NCBI RefSeq assembly: GCF_001548235.1
Contig: NZ_AP014938.1
Span: forward strand, 1,922,001-1,986,000
Source of the DNA: Rothia mucilaginosa
Lineage (GTDB): Bacteria > Actinomycetota > Actinomycetes > Actinomycetales > Micrococcaceae
Direction: 5' to 3'
DNA: 64,000 nucleotides
Shown here: positions 1 through 9,268 of the stretch, piece by piece
Layout: each line of letters opens with the position of its first letter
How positions within the stretch are numbered: position 1 is the first letter of the stretch
The notes under the pieces: model-generated
The model's database searches: none
The model's input: the letters and a program-made list of their open reading frames with translations, nothing else
What the model was told of the DNA's origin: nothing
Position numbers and translations under genes: made by a program

Positions 1-674
1 CTATCGGTGAGGAAGCGCGCGAGCAGATTCTGGCTGAGACCGGCCGCCTGCCCGATGGTATTGCTGCCTGCGTGGGTGGCGGTTCGAACGCGATTGGCCT
101 GTTCCACGCGTTCTTGGATGATTCTTCGGTCGAGATTTACGGTTTTGAGGCTGGCGGTGACGGTGTGGATACCGGTCGTCACGCGGCGACCATTACTCTG
201 GGTCGTCCGGGCATGCTGCACGGCGCAATGACGTACCTGATGCAGGATGAAGACGGTCAGACCATTGAATCCCACTCGATTTCGGCCGGTCTGGATTACC
301 CGGGTGTGGGTCCGGAGCACTCCTACCTGTCCGATATTGGTCGCGTGACCTACGAGCCGGTGACCGACACCGAGGCGATGGACGCTCTGCGTCTGCTCTG
401 CCGTACCGAGGGTATTATTCCGGCGATTGAGTCCTCGCACGCTCTGGCGGGTGCGCTGCGCGTGTGCCAGCGTTGGGCTGCTGAGGATCCGGAGGCGGCA
501 CGCGAGAAGACGATGATTGTCTGCCTGTCCGGTCGTGGCGATAAGGACATGGAAACCGCTCTGAAGTGGTTCGGTCTGGGCAAGGCGATTCCGTCCTCGG
601 CCCTGATGACCGGTAATAAGGAAGCTGCCGCATCCGCTGCACAGAACGCACAGGCTGAAAGTGAGGCTAAGTAA
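1..674 (+). CDS. trpB: Tryptophan synthase beta chain, 3' part
   Basis: Partial gene running in from the left edge; about 223 C-terminal residues are visible. TrpB condenses indole with serine, using PLP, in the last step of tryptophan synthesis, in complex with TrpA in the cytoplasm. The PLP phosphate-binding loop GGGSNAIG is encoded at about 75-98 and the conserved SGRGDKD near the C-terminus at about 530-552. The stop codon overlaps the trpA start by one base (TAATG), so the two are translationally coupled. Nothing is abnormal in the visible part. Identification is secure. Confidence 0.97.
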   Translation, partial: IGEEAREQILAETGRLPDGIAACVGGGSNAIGLFHAFLDDSSVEIYGFEAGGDGVDTGRHAATITLGRPGMLHGAMTYLMQDEDGQTIESHSISAGLDYPGVGPEHSYLSDIGRVTYEPVTDTEAMDALRLLCRTEGIIPAIESSHALAGALRVCQRWAAEDPEAAREKTMIVCLSGRGDKDMETALKWFGLGKAIPSSALMTGNKEAAASAAQNAQAESEAK

Positions 675-1528
675 TGAGCTACCAGGACGCTATTTCTCAG
701 GCGGCACCCTTTGAGGTGTTGGACGGTACGTTCCCGACTGCTAACCCCGATTCGCCTCTGGCGGCTCGTCTGGCTGAGTGCGAGAAGCAGGGCCGTGCGG
801 CGCTGATCGGCTACCTGCCGGTGGGCTTCCCGACCCTGGACGAGTCGATTGACGCGGCGATTGCTCTGGGCAATAACGGCGCGGACATTATCGAGCTGGG
901 CGTGCCTTATTCTGATCCGGTCATGGATGGTCCGGTGATTCAGAAGGCGACCGGCGTGGCGTTGGAGAACGGTTTCAAGCTTCCTCAGCTGTTTGAGGCG
1001 GTCCGCCGCATTACCGAGGCGACCGACGCGGTGGTTGTCGTGATGACCTACTGGAACCCGGTTCTGGCGTACGGTGTGAAGAATTTTGCGCGTGATTTGG
1101 CGGCTGCCGGCGGCGCGGGCATGATCACCCCGGACCTGGTGCCTGATGAGGCGTCGTCGTGGTTTGAGGCTTCTGACGAGTACGGTCTGGATCGTATTTT
1201 CCTTGCCGCGTTGTCTTCTTCGCCGGAGCGTTTGGCGACTATTGCGAAGGCGTCGAGCGGCTTCGTGTATGCCGTGTCGGTGATGGGCGTGACCGGTGCC
1301 CGCACCTCCGTGTCGGAGGCGGCTCGCACCCTGGTTGCGGACATTAAGGCTGCCGGTGCGCCTCGTGCGTGCGTGGGTCTGGGCGTTTCGACTCGTGCCC
1401 ACGTTGAGGAGATCGGCGAGTATGCGGACGGCGTGATTGTCGGTACCGCGCTGGTGAAGGCTTTGGCTTCTGGCGGTGTTGAGGCGGTGGCTAAGCTGAC
1501 CCGTGAGCTGGCGGGGCGTGAAGGCTAA
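674..1528 (+). CDS. trpA: Tryptophan synthase alpha chain
   Basis: 284 aa, normal family length. It cleaves indole-3-glycerol phosphate to indole, which channels to TrpB. The catalytic pair of the family is present: Glu74 in IIELGVPYSDP and Asp85 in DPVMDG. A TIM-barrel phosphate-binding region lies near the end (VGLGVSTRAHVEE, then DGVIVGTALV). The ATG overlaps the trpB stop and its own stop overlaps the lgt start (both TAATG), so trpB-trpA-lgt form a tight operon. Identification is secure. Confidence 0.98.
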   Translation: MSYQDAISQAAPFEVLDGTFPTANPDSPLAARLAECEKQGRAALIGYLPVGFPTLDESIDAAIALGNNGADIIELGVPYSDPVMDGPVIQKATGVALENGFKLPQLFEAVRRITEATDAVVVVMTYWNPVLAYGVKNFARDLAAAGGAGMITPDLVPDEASSWFEASDEYGLDRIFLAALSSSPERLATIAKASSGFVYAVSVMGVTGARTSVSEAARTLVADIKAAGAPRACVGLGVSTRAHVEEIGEYADGVIVGTALVKALASGGVEAVAKLTRELAGREG

Positions 1529-2547
1529 TGTCTGATGTGCTGTCGCTGGCGAGTGTGCCGGTAGCTAACGTGCTGGCTTCGATTCCGCTGGGTTCGATTC
1601 CTTCGCCGAGCGTTTCGTACCTGCAGCTGGGTCCGTTCCGTGTGCATTTCTATGCCCTGTGTATTCTTGCGGGTATGGCGGTGTGCTTGTGGTTGGGTTC
1701 TCGCCGTTGGAAGGCGGCGGGTGGTACCCCTGAGCGCGTTTTTGACGTGGCGATGTGGGCTATTCCGGCGGGCATTATTGGTGCCCGCGCCTACCACGTG
1801 CTGATTACTGACCCGGGTAGCTATTTCGGCCCGAATGTTGCTGATCCGTGGGCTTTCCTGAAGATTTGGGAGGGCGGCATTGGCATTATGGGTGCCGTGT
1901 CGGTCGGTGCGTTGGGCGCCTGGTATGGTTGCCGCCGCTATGGCATGAATTTCCCGGCTTTTGCGGATGCGGTAGCGCCGGGTATTCTGCTGGCTCAGGC
2001 GTTTGGCCGCTGGGGTAACTGGTTCAACCAGGAGCTGTTCGGTAAGCCGACGACTTTGCCGTGGGGCCTGGAGATTAGCGCTTCGAGCGGTAATTTCCCG
2101 CCTCAGTATCCGGCGGGTACGCTGTTCCATCCGACGTTCCTGTACGAGTCGCTGTGGAACTTGCTGGGTGTGGCGTTGTTGCTGTGGCTGGGCCGTAAGG
2201 GCGTGCTGAAGCTGGGTCAGACTCTGTGGCTGTACGTGTTCTACTACGGTGTGGGTCGCCTCTTCATTGAGATGTTCTTGCGTATTGATACCTCGGAGAT
2301 GCTTTGGGGCGTTCGTATTCACGTGTGGACTGCTCTGCTGCTGGTTCTGCTGGGTGCTGCTGGTTTTGTGGTGGCTGGTCGTCGTGCGGCGGCGAAGGCT
2401 GCTGCGGGTATTGAGCCGGCTCCTGCGGAGTTCGCTCCGAAGTCTGCCGCAGATGAGTCTGCTGAGGACGTTGAGGAGAAGGCATCCGAGAAGGAAGAAT
2501 CCAATGAGGATTCTGACTCTTCTGAGTCTTCGACAAAGGGCTCTTAG
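1528..2547 (+). CDS. lgt: Prolipoprotein diacylglyceryl transferase
   Basis: 339 aa multi-pass membrane protein. It transfers diacylglycerol from phosphatidylglycerol to the lipobox cysteine of prolipoproteins on the outer face of the membrane. The Lgt signature GRWGNWFNQELFG is at about residues 159-171, followed by HPTFLYES. About 50 C-terminal residues form a charged Ala/Glu/Ser-rich cytoplasmic tail not found in enterobacterial Lgt but common in actinobacteria. It is the last gene of the trp unit, coupled to trpA and followed by a strong terminator. The trpA-lgt linkage is common in actinobacteria. Confidence 0.97.
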   Translation: MSDVLSLASVPVANVLASIPLGSIPSPSVSYLQLGPFRVHFYALCILAGMAVCLWLGSRRWKAAGGTPERVFDVAMWAIPAGIIGARAYHVLITDPGSYFGPNVADPWAFLKIWEGGIGIMGAVSVGALGAWYGCRRYGMNFPAFADAVAPGILLAQAFGRWGNWFNQELFGKPTTLPWGLEISASSGNFPPQYPAGTLFHPTFLYESLWNLLGVALLLWLGRKGVLKLGQTLWLYVFYYGVGRLFIEMFLRIDTSEMLWGVRIHVWTALLLVLLGAAGFVVAGRRAAAKAAAGIEPAPAEFAPKSAADESAEDVEEKASEKEESNEDSDSSESSTKGS

Positions 2548-2584
2548 ACAAAGGGCTCCTAGCCTTTCATCTACATTCATAGAA

Positions 2585-2624
2585 AACCGCCGGATGGGGC
2601 AGAACCCCCGTCCGGCGGTTTTTT
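2585..2624 (+). terminator. Rho-independent terminator after lgt
   Basis: A 10-bp perfect stem (AACCGCCGGA with TCCGGCGGTT) with further inner pairing is followed by a run of T. It ends the trpBA-lgt unit. Confidence 0.9.
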
Positions 2625-2894
2625 GTACCTGTTTCTTGCGCTCTGTTGTTCTTCCACTCTGGCGCTTCCGCACTGGCATTCTTCTGCACTGGCATTCTTC
2701 CACTCTGGCGCTCTGCTAAGCGCGTGTAGCATTCACACACTGGTATGTGACGGCGCCGTGCGTGGATTTAGGCTGTTGAGAAGGCATAATAGAGGTATTG
2801 CATGTGGCGGGCGCCCGCGTCAGGAGTATGAGGCTCTTCGAGCGATGATGCCTGCTACGTTTAGAAACACCCACTCAACGTACAGGATTTTATC
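2625..2894. other. Intergenic, short direct repeats
   Basis: No gene is seen. Two 15-bp imperfect repeats of CACTGGCATTCTTC (about 2670-2700) sit inside a pair of CACTCTGGCGCT copies (about 2655-2666 and 2701-2712). The stretch presumably holds the promoter of the next gene; I could not pick a convincing -35/-10 pair. Confidence 0.4.
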
Positions 2895-4277
2895 GTGAGC
2901 TCTTCATCCGGCGATTCTTCGCGCCCCGTTTCTCCTTCTTCTCGTCCGGGCCTGTCGCGCCGCCGCCTGGTGGCTGGTGCGGCGTGGGCTGCCCCGGTTG
3001 TTGTGGCGTCGTCGGTGATTCCGGCGTATGCGGCTTCTGATGAGGAAGGCGAGTGCACCGGTCCCTACGAGGATTCGACGATGATTACTGCCGGTGACGG
3101 CGTGAAGAAGGTTGCCGTGCTGACGGTTCCTGCGGGCGCTAAGCGTATGCGTTTTACCGCTGTGGGCGGTGCTGGCGGCACGAACTACACTGTGGCTGAT
3201 GCCGGTTCCGGCGCCATGGTGGAGGGTTCTATGGCTGTGCGCGGCGGCCAGACTATTACTCTGACTGCCGGTTCGGGCGGTATCGGTAATGGTGAGCTGA
3301 AGCCCGCCGAGGGCGGCGACGGCTACGGCGTGGGCGGCTCCTCGAAGGCTTCTTCGCCGGTTCCCGCGAACGTTGTTTCTGCGATTAATGATTTGACCCG
3401 CATTTCTGGCGGTGTGACCGGTCGCGGCGGCATGAGCGCTGTGCTGTATTCGGCGTCCGGCGGTGGTTCCTCCGCTATTGAGGTGGACGGCGTGCCCATG
3501 ATTGTCGCCGGTGGCGGCGGCGGTGCTGGCGTCCTGGCGTCGTATGCGACGGTTCTGCCGAACCCCGCGAATGCGGGTGCTGTGCGCCCGACCGCGCACT
3601 ATTCGCTTGATAGCTCCGGTGGCGAGCACCAGTTCAGCACCGGTGGTGGCGCTGGTTCGGGTGATGGCGACGGTTCGCCCGGTTTTGTTGGTTTCACCTC
3701 GTACGAGGCGCAGTCTAATCCGATTCTGACGGTGAACCCGGGTTCGGGTGCCGCCGGTGGTGTGGGCGGTGCTGGCGGTGAGAAGCTGAACCCGCCGACT
3801 GCTGACGGTTCGGTGATTGGTTTTTCGAGCACTTCCACCCAGAAGCTGGTGAGCACTGCGACTGCCGGTGCGGCGGGTGCGAGCGGTTTCCGCGCGAAGG
3901 GCGCCGATGGTGTGGCGAGCTATTCGTACCAGTGGGATCAGACTCCGGAGGGTACCGATAACCGCCCGTCGAACGCTGGCGAGCTGTTTAACGGCTACCA
4001 GTCGGTGGTTTCTGGAGGCGGTGGCGCCGGTTATGGCGGCGGCGGCTCCGGTGCTGCGTTGAGCGTTTCGGCTCGTGTGGTGTCGCAGAAGTGGAATAAT
4101 GATTCGGCTCGTGCCCGCTATGCGGTGGGTTCGGTGCAGCTGGCTGGCGGTGGCGCTGGCGGCGGTACGTTCATGGATTCTACGGTGCGCATCATGGATC
4201 TGGGTTGGGCGTTGAACGCTCCGAATGGTCCGGGTGAGCGCGGTGCCGGCTATATTGAGGTTGCTTTCTGCTTCTAG
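2895..4277 (+). CDS. Secreted glycine-rich protein with Tat signal
   Basis: 460 aa, GTG start. The N-terminus carries a twin-arginine signal (SRRRLVAGAAWAAP at residues 21-34, likely cleavage after AYA-47), so the protein is probably exported folded. The mature part is very rich in Gly, Ala and Ser, with runs such as GGGGGAG and GGGGAGYGGGGSGAA, and ends in a hydrophobic AFCF. It has one Cys close to the cleavage site (GECTGP) and one as the penultimate residue, which could form a disulfide tying the two ends. There is no anchor or LPXTG-like motif. The gene stands alone between terminators. I do not recognise a named family; glycine-rich secreted proteins with this layout occur in several actinobacteria, and the function is unknown. 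Confidence 0.85.
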   Translation: MSSSSGDSSRPVSPSSRPGLSRRRLVAGAAWAAPVVVASSVIPAYAASDEEGECTGPYEDSTMITAGDGVKKVAVLTVPAGAKRMRFTAVGGAGGTNYTVADAGSGAMVEGSMAVRGGQTITLTAGSGGIGNGELKPAEGGDGYGVGGSSKASSPVPANVVSAINDLTRISGGVTGRGGMSAVLYSASGGGSSAIEVDGVPMIVAGGGGGAGVLASYATVLPNPANAGAVRPTAHYSLDSSGGEHQFSTGGGAGSGDGDGSPGFVGFTSYEAQSNPILTVNPGSGAAGGVGGAGGEKLNPPTADGSVIGFSSTSTQKLVSTATAGAAGASGFRAKGADGVASYSYQWDQTPEGTDNRPSNAGELFNGYQSVVSGGGGAGYGGGGSGAALSVSARVVSQKWNNDSARARYAVGSVQLAGGGAGGGTFMDSTVRIMDLGWALNAPNGPGERGAGYIEVAFCF

Positions 4278-4719
4278 GCGGCTTCTCAACGGATTCTAGG
4301 CGGCGGCTGCGAGCTTCTAGAGCTGCTATGAGCCTGTAGGAGTCGTATAGGTGTAGATTGAACCCTTTCTTTAGGGTGGTATGCGCCTCAAACTTAATAT
4401 TTAAATTTTTTCTGAGTGCCTCCCAGACCGCTGGTTTGGGAGGCATTCTCATCTTCTGTGTCGGTTCGTCATAGCGTCATATCAACCTTTGGCGGTTTAG
4501 CGCATTGGTCGGAATAGACCTTATCGAAAGCTCATCCTCGCTCGCGTGCCGACCCCTAAATAACCCCTCTGTCATATTCGGGGGTGAACCTTTAGATTGG
4601 CGGCTCATCATTTTACGGTGGAAATGTAAAGAATATACGCGCCCACCCCGCTAGGTTGCACGGCACAGATTGCAGATTGCGGCTTGAGCGCGGCTACCGA
4701 TAACTAAGGAGTTTAGGTT
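4278..4719. other. Intergenic, hairpins and adh promoter region
   Basis: No credible gene. A 12-bp stem hairpin at 4414-4447 (TGCCTCCCA pairing with TGGGAGGCA) could end the upstream gene, but its T-tract is poor. A smaller AACCCT/AGGGTG hairpin lies at about 4358-4377. The 4560-4700 stretch is AT-richer and probably holds the promoter of the dehydrogenase, with AAGAATATAC at about 4628-4637 as a possible -10 region. Confidence 0.4.
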
Positions 4720-5760
4720 ATGTGCAAGGAAACCATGAAGGCTGTTGTTGTCCCTGAGAAGGTTGACGGTTCGGTTGTTGTCCGTGAGGTCCCCGTTCCG
4801 GCTGTCGGTCACGGCCAGGCGCTCGTGAAGATTGAGTACTCGGGCGTGTGCCACACTGACCTGCACGTGGCTTCCGGTGATTTCGGTGAGGTTCCGGGTC
4901 GTATTCTGGGTCACGAGGGCATCGGCCGTGTCGTCAAGGTCGGTGAGGGTGTTGAGTCCCTGAAGGAAGGCGACCGCGTGTCGGTGGCTTGGTTCTTCGA
5001 GGGTTGCGGTCACTGCGAGTACTGCACCTCGGGCCGTGAGACCCTGTGCCGTTCGGTGAAGAACGCAGGCTACTCGGTTGACGGCGGCATGAGCGAGTAC
5101 ACCCTGGTGACCGCTGATTACGCGGTGAAGGTTCCTGAGGGTCTTGACCCGGCGCAGGCTAGCTCCATTACCTGCGCTGGTGTGACCACCTACAAGGCAA
5201 TCAAGGAGTCGCTGGTTCGCCCCGGTGAGTGGCTGGTTGCTTACGGCGCTGGCGGTCTGGGTAACCTGGCTGTTCAGTACGCTAAGAAGGTTTTCGGCGC
5301 CAAGGTTATCGCTGTTGACATCAACGACGACAAGCTGGCTCTGGCTCGTGAGACCGGCGCTGACCACGTCATCAACGGCCGTGAGGTTGAGGATGTTCCG
5401 GCTCGTATTCGCGAGCTGACCGGCGGTGGCGCTCACGCTGCTGTGGTGACCGCGGTGTCGAAGGTTGCATTCAACCAGGCTGTCGAGTCGGTTCGTGCGG
5501 GCGGTTCCGTGGTGGCTGTTGGTCTGCCCTCGGAGATGATGGAGCTGTCCATTGTGAAGATTATTCTGGACGGCATCCGCGTGGTGGGCTCCCTGGTGGG
5601 CACCCGTCAGGATCTGGCGGAGGCGTTCCAGTTCGGTGCTGACGGCATCGTGGTTCCGGTGGTTCAGCTGCGTGAGGTTGACGAGGCACCGGCTGTCTTC
5701 GAGGAAATGGCGGCGGGTAAGATTACCGGCCGTATGGTTCTGGACTTCGCTAGCCTCTAA
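4720..5760 (+). CDS. adhP: Zinc-dependent alcohol dehydrogenase (AdhP type)
   Basis: 346 aa cytoplasmic medium-chain dehydrogenase, interconverting primary alcohols and aldehydes with NAD(H). Catalytic zinc ligands are Cys44 and His65-Glu66 (GHEG). The structural zinc site is complete: Cys96, Cys99, Cys102 and Cys110 in [15 protein letters not shown]. The Rossmann nucleotide loop GAGGLG is at about 176-181. AAGGAG at 4706-4711 supports the ATG at 4720; an internal ATG at 4735 (MKAVVV) is also possible and matches many homologues better. The gene is monocistronic. It likely handles fermentative or exogenous alcohols. The gene symbol is given by family resemblance. Confidence 0.92.
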   Translation: MCKETMKAVVVPEKVDGSVVVREVPVPAVGHGQALVKIEYSGVCHTDLHVASGDFGEVPGRILGHEGIGRVVKVGEGVESLKEGDRVSVAWFFEGCGHCEYCTSGRETLCRSVKNAGYSVDGGMSEYTLVTADYAVKVPEGLDPAQASSITCAGVTTYKAIKESLVRPGEWLVAYGAGGLGNLAVQYAKKVFGAKVIAVDINDDKLALARETGADHVINGREVEDVPARIRELTGGGAHAAVVTAVSKVAFNQAVESVRAGGSVVAVGLPSEMMELSIVKIILDGIRVVGSLVGTRQDLAEAFQFGADGIVVPVVQLREVDEAPAVFEEMAAGKITGRMVLDFASL

Positions 5761-6090
5761 GCTAGCGATGGTTCGAGGCGCCCGGTAGGGCCTCAAGATC
5801 TCACTCGGCTGGGGTCTTGCCGGTAGTTTCGATGGTTATAGCGCCTAGGGCGCATCCCGTGTGGCGGGGGAGTAGGGGTACTCTTTCTGCTGTGCATACG
5901 ATGCGGGGTGCGCCTTAGTGTTTTTAACGCGGCGTTTTAGGGTTCCGGATTGTTGAGAGCCGTTATCGCGAGGAGCCGAATTCCTCTGTGAGTACTAGGC
6001 ACCTAAACGTAATATACGCAGGAATTTATTTTGAAATATTCGGGGAATATCTCAAAATTCTCACAAAATTAGTTCAATATAGCATTTTGT

Positions 6091-6150
6091 TTGACATCTA
6101 TAGACCTCAAAATGCATACTTGTATTGTAAACATTCAACCACTGGTTGAA
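6091..6150 (+). promoter_or_regulatory. Promoter with downstream palindromic operator
   Basis: A perfect -35 (TTGACA, 6091-6096) is followed by CATACT at 6115-6120 (18-bp spacing), and then a perfect 17-bp palindrome, TTCAACCACTGGTTGAA, at 6134-6150. The layout is that of a repressor-controlled promoter, and it faces a stretch without a convincing ORF. Confidence 0.55.
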
Positions 6151-6640
6151 GCGTAATATTTGCCGGAGAGATAGGTTTCGCACGTCGCTACACCTACCCT
6201 AGATGTAACGGGATATGACGCGTGAAGGTTTCGGCCCTCCTAGATATCGATTCCTTCTTACGGAACGCCATACCCGGGTGAATTTCAGCATCTTCGTACC
6301 GTGCCGTTATTCACCGTTGAGTCCTTACTTCCGGTCAGGCGCCCCTCTAGACACCTTCGGATTGAGGTCTCACCAACGATTAGTGTGGGCCCCACGGACA
6401 TAGTCAATGGGGACTATGTCCGCCACACTAATCCGGGGCTTTTAGGACATTGCATGACTTCGTGGTGGTTCGCCCGCCACGCTATAAATTTACCTGCCGG
6501 CACGGGTAACATAGCCGGGTTCTCTACTCACTCGGTAACCCACCCGCTGCAGAACGCATCTTGATTTTTGTGTTGTTCAGAAGATGCTTCCTGTAGCAAA
6601 AGAACGAGGGGCACCTCTGCCAGGTGCCCCTCGTTTTTAT
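6127..6640 (+). ncRNA. Candidate structured non-coding RNA
   Basis: About 510 nt between the promoter at 6091 and the terminator at 6604-6636 contain strong secondary structure and no good ORF. A 56-bp two-part inverted repeat spans 6378-6433 (outer GATTAGTGTGG/CCACACTAATC, inner GGACATAGTC/GACTATGTCC). A second stem at 6547-6596 pairs CTGCAG with CTGTAG outside and GCATCTT with AAGATGC inside, separated by a symmetrical 3-nt internal loop. I checked by eye for hallmark sequences of tmRNA, RNase P RNA and SRP RNA and saw none. Only weak short ORFs occur (for example 6215-6403, without a usable ribosome site). It could instead be a long leader of a lost gene. Confidence 0.45.
6604..6636. terminator. 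Bidirectional terminator
   Basis: A 13-bp stem (ACGAGGGGCACCT) with a 7-nt loop is flanked by a T-run on the plus strand and by TTCTTTT on the minus strand. It can end both the candidate RNA (+) and the muramidase gene (-). Confidence 0.85.
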
Positions 6641-6693
6641 ATGCGCGTTGCAGTGTTTATTAGCTGCCGCGCCGTTGAGTAAATGCCACGCTC

Positions 6694-8616
6694 TTAGTAG
6701 ATACCGCGCCGCGCGGTCCAGCGGATCGTGCCACGCTCAAAGTCCATGTAGTACACGCCGTTCGCGTAGGACTCGTCGCCGCGTGCCGCACCGTAGCGAG
6801 CGGTATTCTTCTCCCAGTGCTTGAAGATTGCGCCGTTACCGTTGGTCTCGTACGCACCGTACGCATCCGACCAGAGCAGTACCTTGCCGGAGGCGAATCG
6901 CACCTGAGCACCCGTGGAGGTGGCGGTTTCGTCGGTCACCGGTGCACCCCAGGTGCCGCGGTGCTGCAGGAAACGGTGGTAGAACGCGCCGCCGGTGTGC
7001 AGGCGGTGGGTGCCGGTCTGTGCGGACCACACGTAGGTGGTGCTGCCGGTGAATTCCTGCTTGATGATGCCGTTGCCCAGATTCTGCTCGTCAGTGGTAG
7101 GCACGCCCCTCATGCCAGCTGCACGCCAGGTCGCGTAGATGGAGCCGCGCTCATTGATGATGTGGGTGCCGTACGCGTTGGACCAGTAGGCGCCTTCACC
7201 GTTAGCGAAGGAGACTGCGATGGTGTCGGAGCGGGTTTCCTCGTCGGTGGTCAGGCCGCGGAATCGTGCCACGTCCGAGCGGAACTTATAATCCAGGCCG
7301 CCGTTGGTGACCAGCCAGTGCGAACCGTGAGAGTTCGTCCAGTAGATGGTCTTGCCGTTGGTGAACTTCTGCGCATACACGCCGTGACCCAGAGAGTACT
7401 CGGTGCCAATCGGGTTGCCGTAGAAGGAGCGATTCTTATTCCAGTAGCTGCCGATGCCGGTGCGAATATCAATCGAGCCGGTCGCGGTGGTCACCACGTT
7501 CGAATCCTGTACCGCGCGATCTTCTGCCGCACGGTCTTCCACAGCGCGGTCCTGGCCGTTCGACCAGTTGCGGTGCACAGCCTTCGGGTTCTTCGCCAGA
7601 ACCTTCAGATCGTTCACGGTGCCGGGGAAGAAGTTCGAGTCACCCACGAACGGGCCCGAATCGGTGAACTGCCAAATGTCGTAGCCGCTCCAACCTGCAG
7701 GGATAGCGCCGACCACGGTGGAGTAGCTCGCCAGGTGCAGCGGCAGGGTGCCGAACTGCTGCGAACCCACGCACTGCGACCACCAGGAGGTTGCGGTGTA
7801 CACCATCGGGTCGCGACCAGTCAGCGAACGGTAGGTGTCCACGAAGTCGCGGGTCCAGGCGGTCAGCTGCGCCGGGGTCATGTTGTAGCAGGTGTTGCCG
7901 TAGGCGGGGTAGGGGTTGAACTCGATGTCCAGCAGGCCGGGCAGGGTCTTGCCGTCGGCAGTCCACGCGCCACCATTCTGCACGAAGTAGCGTGCCTGAT
8001 CGGCACCCGAGGAGGTGCGGGGGTTTGCGAAGTGGTAGGCGCCGCGCACCATGCCGACCTGTGCCGAACCGTTGTACTGCTGACCGAAGTAGGGGTTGGC
8101 GTAGTAGCCGCCCTCGGTTGCCTTCACGTAGGCGAAGCGGGAACCTGCGGCGTAGGCGCTCGCCCAGTCCACGTTCTGCTGGTGCGAGGAGACATCCATG
8201 CCGAGGGTACCGCCGGAGGGGGTCCATGCGGAGCGGCCCTGTGCCAGTGCCTGACCGGCTGCCGGAGCTCGACCAGCTCCCAGACCCTGCGCGGAGCTCT
8301 GGGTCGCGGAAATACCGCTCAGGGTCGCGGTGGAAGCGGGGGAGGTGGCGCCGGTTCGCGCGTTGGCGGTGCCCAGGCGTTCGCGCTCGCCCGCACCCAT
8401 GGCGGGGTTGGAGCGTTCGACCAGGGATGCATCCGGGGCGGGGGCGTAGGTGAGCTCCTCGTAGGATGCGTTGGGGGTGACCTCTGCGGCTGCGCTCGCG
8501 CTGGGGGCGGCGAAGGCTGCGGGAACGGAGGTGAGGGATGCGGCGACCAGGGTGACTGCGGACGCCATGATGGAGCGGGCTGCCGCGGAGCGTGCGGCAG
8601 TCTGGAGTTTCTTCAT
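6694..8616 (-). CDS. Secreted GH25 muramidase with LGFP repeats
   Basis: 640 aa from ATG at 8616. The frame stays open to 8736, but the leading 40 residues are not signal-like, whereas MKKLQTAARSAAARS starts a normal Sec signal ending at about AFAA. The GH25 domain (about residues 135-335) cleaves the beta-1,4 bond between MurNAc and GlcNAc; catalytic acidic residues lie in LGMDVSSHQ (about 140) and LLDIEF (about 230). A linker with degenerate EDRAV pentads (about 370-385) leads to five LGFP repeats (385-640) ending at the C-terminus, which is the usual cell-wall-binding module of actinobacterial hydrolases. Likely role: peptidoglycan remodelling, or attack on neighbouring cells. There is no membrane anchor. 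Confidence 0.93.
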   Translation of the reverse strand: MKKLQTAARSAAARSIMASAVTLVAASLTSVPAAFAAPSASAAAEVTPNASYEELTYAPAPDASLVERSNPAMGAGERERLGTANARTGATSPASTATLSGISATQSSAQGLGAGRAPAAGQALAQGRSAWTPSGGTLGMDVSSHQQNVDWASAYAAGSRFAYVKATEGGYYANPYFGQQYNGSAQVGMVRGAYHFANPRTSSGADQARYFVQNGGAWTADGKTLPGLLDIEFNPYPAYGNTCYNMTPAQLTAWTRDFVDTYRSLTGRDPMVYTATSWWSQCVGSQQFGTLPLHLASYSTVVGAIPAGWSGYDIWQFTDSGPFVGDSNFFPGTVNDLKVLAKNPKAVHRNWSNGQDRAVEDRAAEDRAVQDSNVVTTATGSIDIRTGIGSYWNKNRSFYGNPIGTEYSLGHGVYAQKFTNGKTIYWTNSHGSHWLVTNGGLDYKFRSDVARFRGLTTDEETRSDTIAVSFANGEGAYWSNAYGTHIINERGSIYATWRAAGMRGVPTTDEQNLGNGIIKQEFTGSTTYVWSAQTGTHRLHTGGAFYHRFLQHRGTWGAPVTDETATSTGAQVRFASGKVLLWSDAYGAYETNGNGAIFKHWEKNTARYGAARGDESYANGVYYMDFERGTIRWTARRGIY

Positions 8617-9268
8617 AGGTTTTTTGCCTGTGTTTGAGAGGTGGATGCGTCGATGTGGCCCTGTGTGGGGGCTTCTGGCGCGAGTGAATAGGGGTGCAGT
8701 TGAGTGAGGTTGATGTGTCAATTGTTGCCGTGTCAAGCGACCGGCACAGCTAACAGCCTACGGTACCTGCACAGCTGTGCGCAATGTTTTGGTGTGTCTT
8801 TCTGACGGCATATTTTCCATGGAGTGCACAGTAATTCGGCGTCTTTGGAGAGGGTGTTTTATTTTGTGGTTTGTCGGTGTATTTACTTGGGGTGATTTTT
8901 CGGAAAAAAATTTTAGGCACGTGACACGCCGGGGCATTGCGAGTTTCACTCTGTGGACTGCCGCGTCGGGGCGTAATCGGGGTATAACTGGGGCGCAGTC
9001 GGGGCATAAGGAAAGGGGTGGGCCGCACACACAAAGACCCACCCCTCATGTTCCGGGTACTGTATTTGGCGCGGCCTCGCACCGGTACCCGGAGTTTCAT
9101 GGTCGATGCAGGAGAGATGAAAAGTCATCGACCACGTATATGGTGCCTGTTGGCACGTTTTTCTCGGCTCTTCCCGCCCGCTCTTTCAGGTTCTGGTGTC
9201 CGGCTGAAAGATCGGGAGGGAAGAGGCGAAAGTTTATTTTTCCTCGAATTTTTTAAAATTTCGAGGGC
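8617..9268. other. Intergenic between muramidase and flavodoxin genes
   Basis: About 650 bp with no credible gene. Minus-strand promoter elements for the muramidase probably lie near 8717-8740, where two TTGACA boxes occur on the minus strand 12 bp apart. An AT-rich inverted repeat, CCTCGAA...TTTCGAGG, at 9242-9266 sits just beyond the flavodoxin stop. The middle (8780-9000) holds nothing I recognise. Confidence 0.4.
9014..9046 (-). terminator. Probable terminator of the flavodoxin gene
   Basis: A 9-bp perfect stem (AGGGGTGGG with CCCACCCCT) is followed on the minus strand by TTTCCTT. It lies about 220 bp past the stop at 9269, so the assignment is tentative. Confidence 0.4.

Noticed and set aside
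6215..6564. Two short plus-strand ORFs in the 6.1-6.6 kb stretch
   Set aside because: Arg/Thr-rich translations, poor ribosome sites, and they cross strong hairpins; a structured RNA explains the region better.
8617..8736. Forty-residue N-terminal extension of the muramidase
   Set aside because: The extension would block the signal peptide; MKKLQ at 8616 gives a normal export signal.
8717..8790. Possible ydaO-type (c-di-AMP) riboswitch upstream of the muramidase, prompted by a CAGCTAAC sequence
   Set aside because: That sequence is on the wrong strand for the gene and other consensus blocks of the riboswitch are missing.
8777..9256. 159-aa plus-strand ORF between muramidase and flavodoxin genes
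   Set aside because: No ribosome site, mixed composition without domain, and it crosses a terminator-like hairpin.
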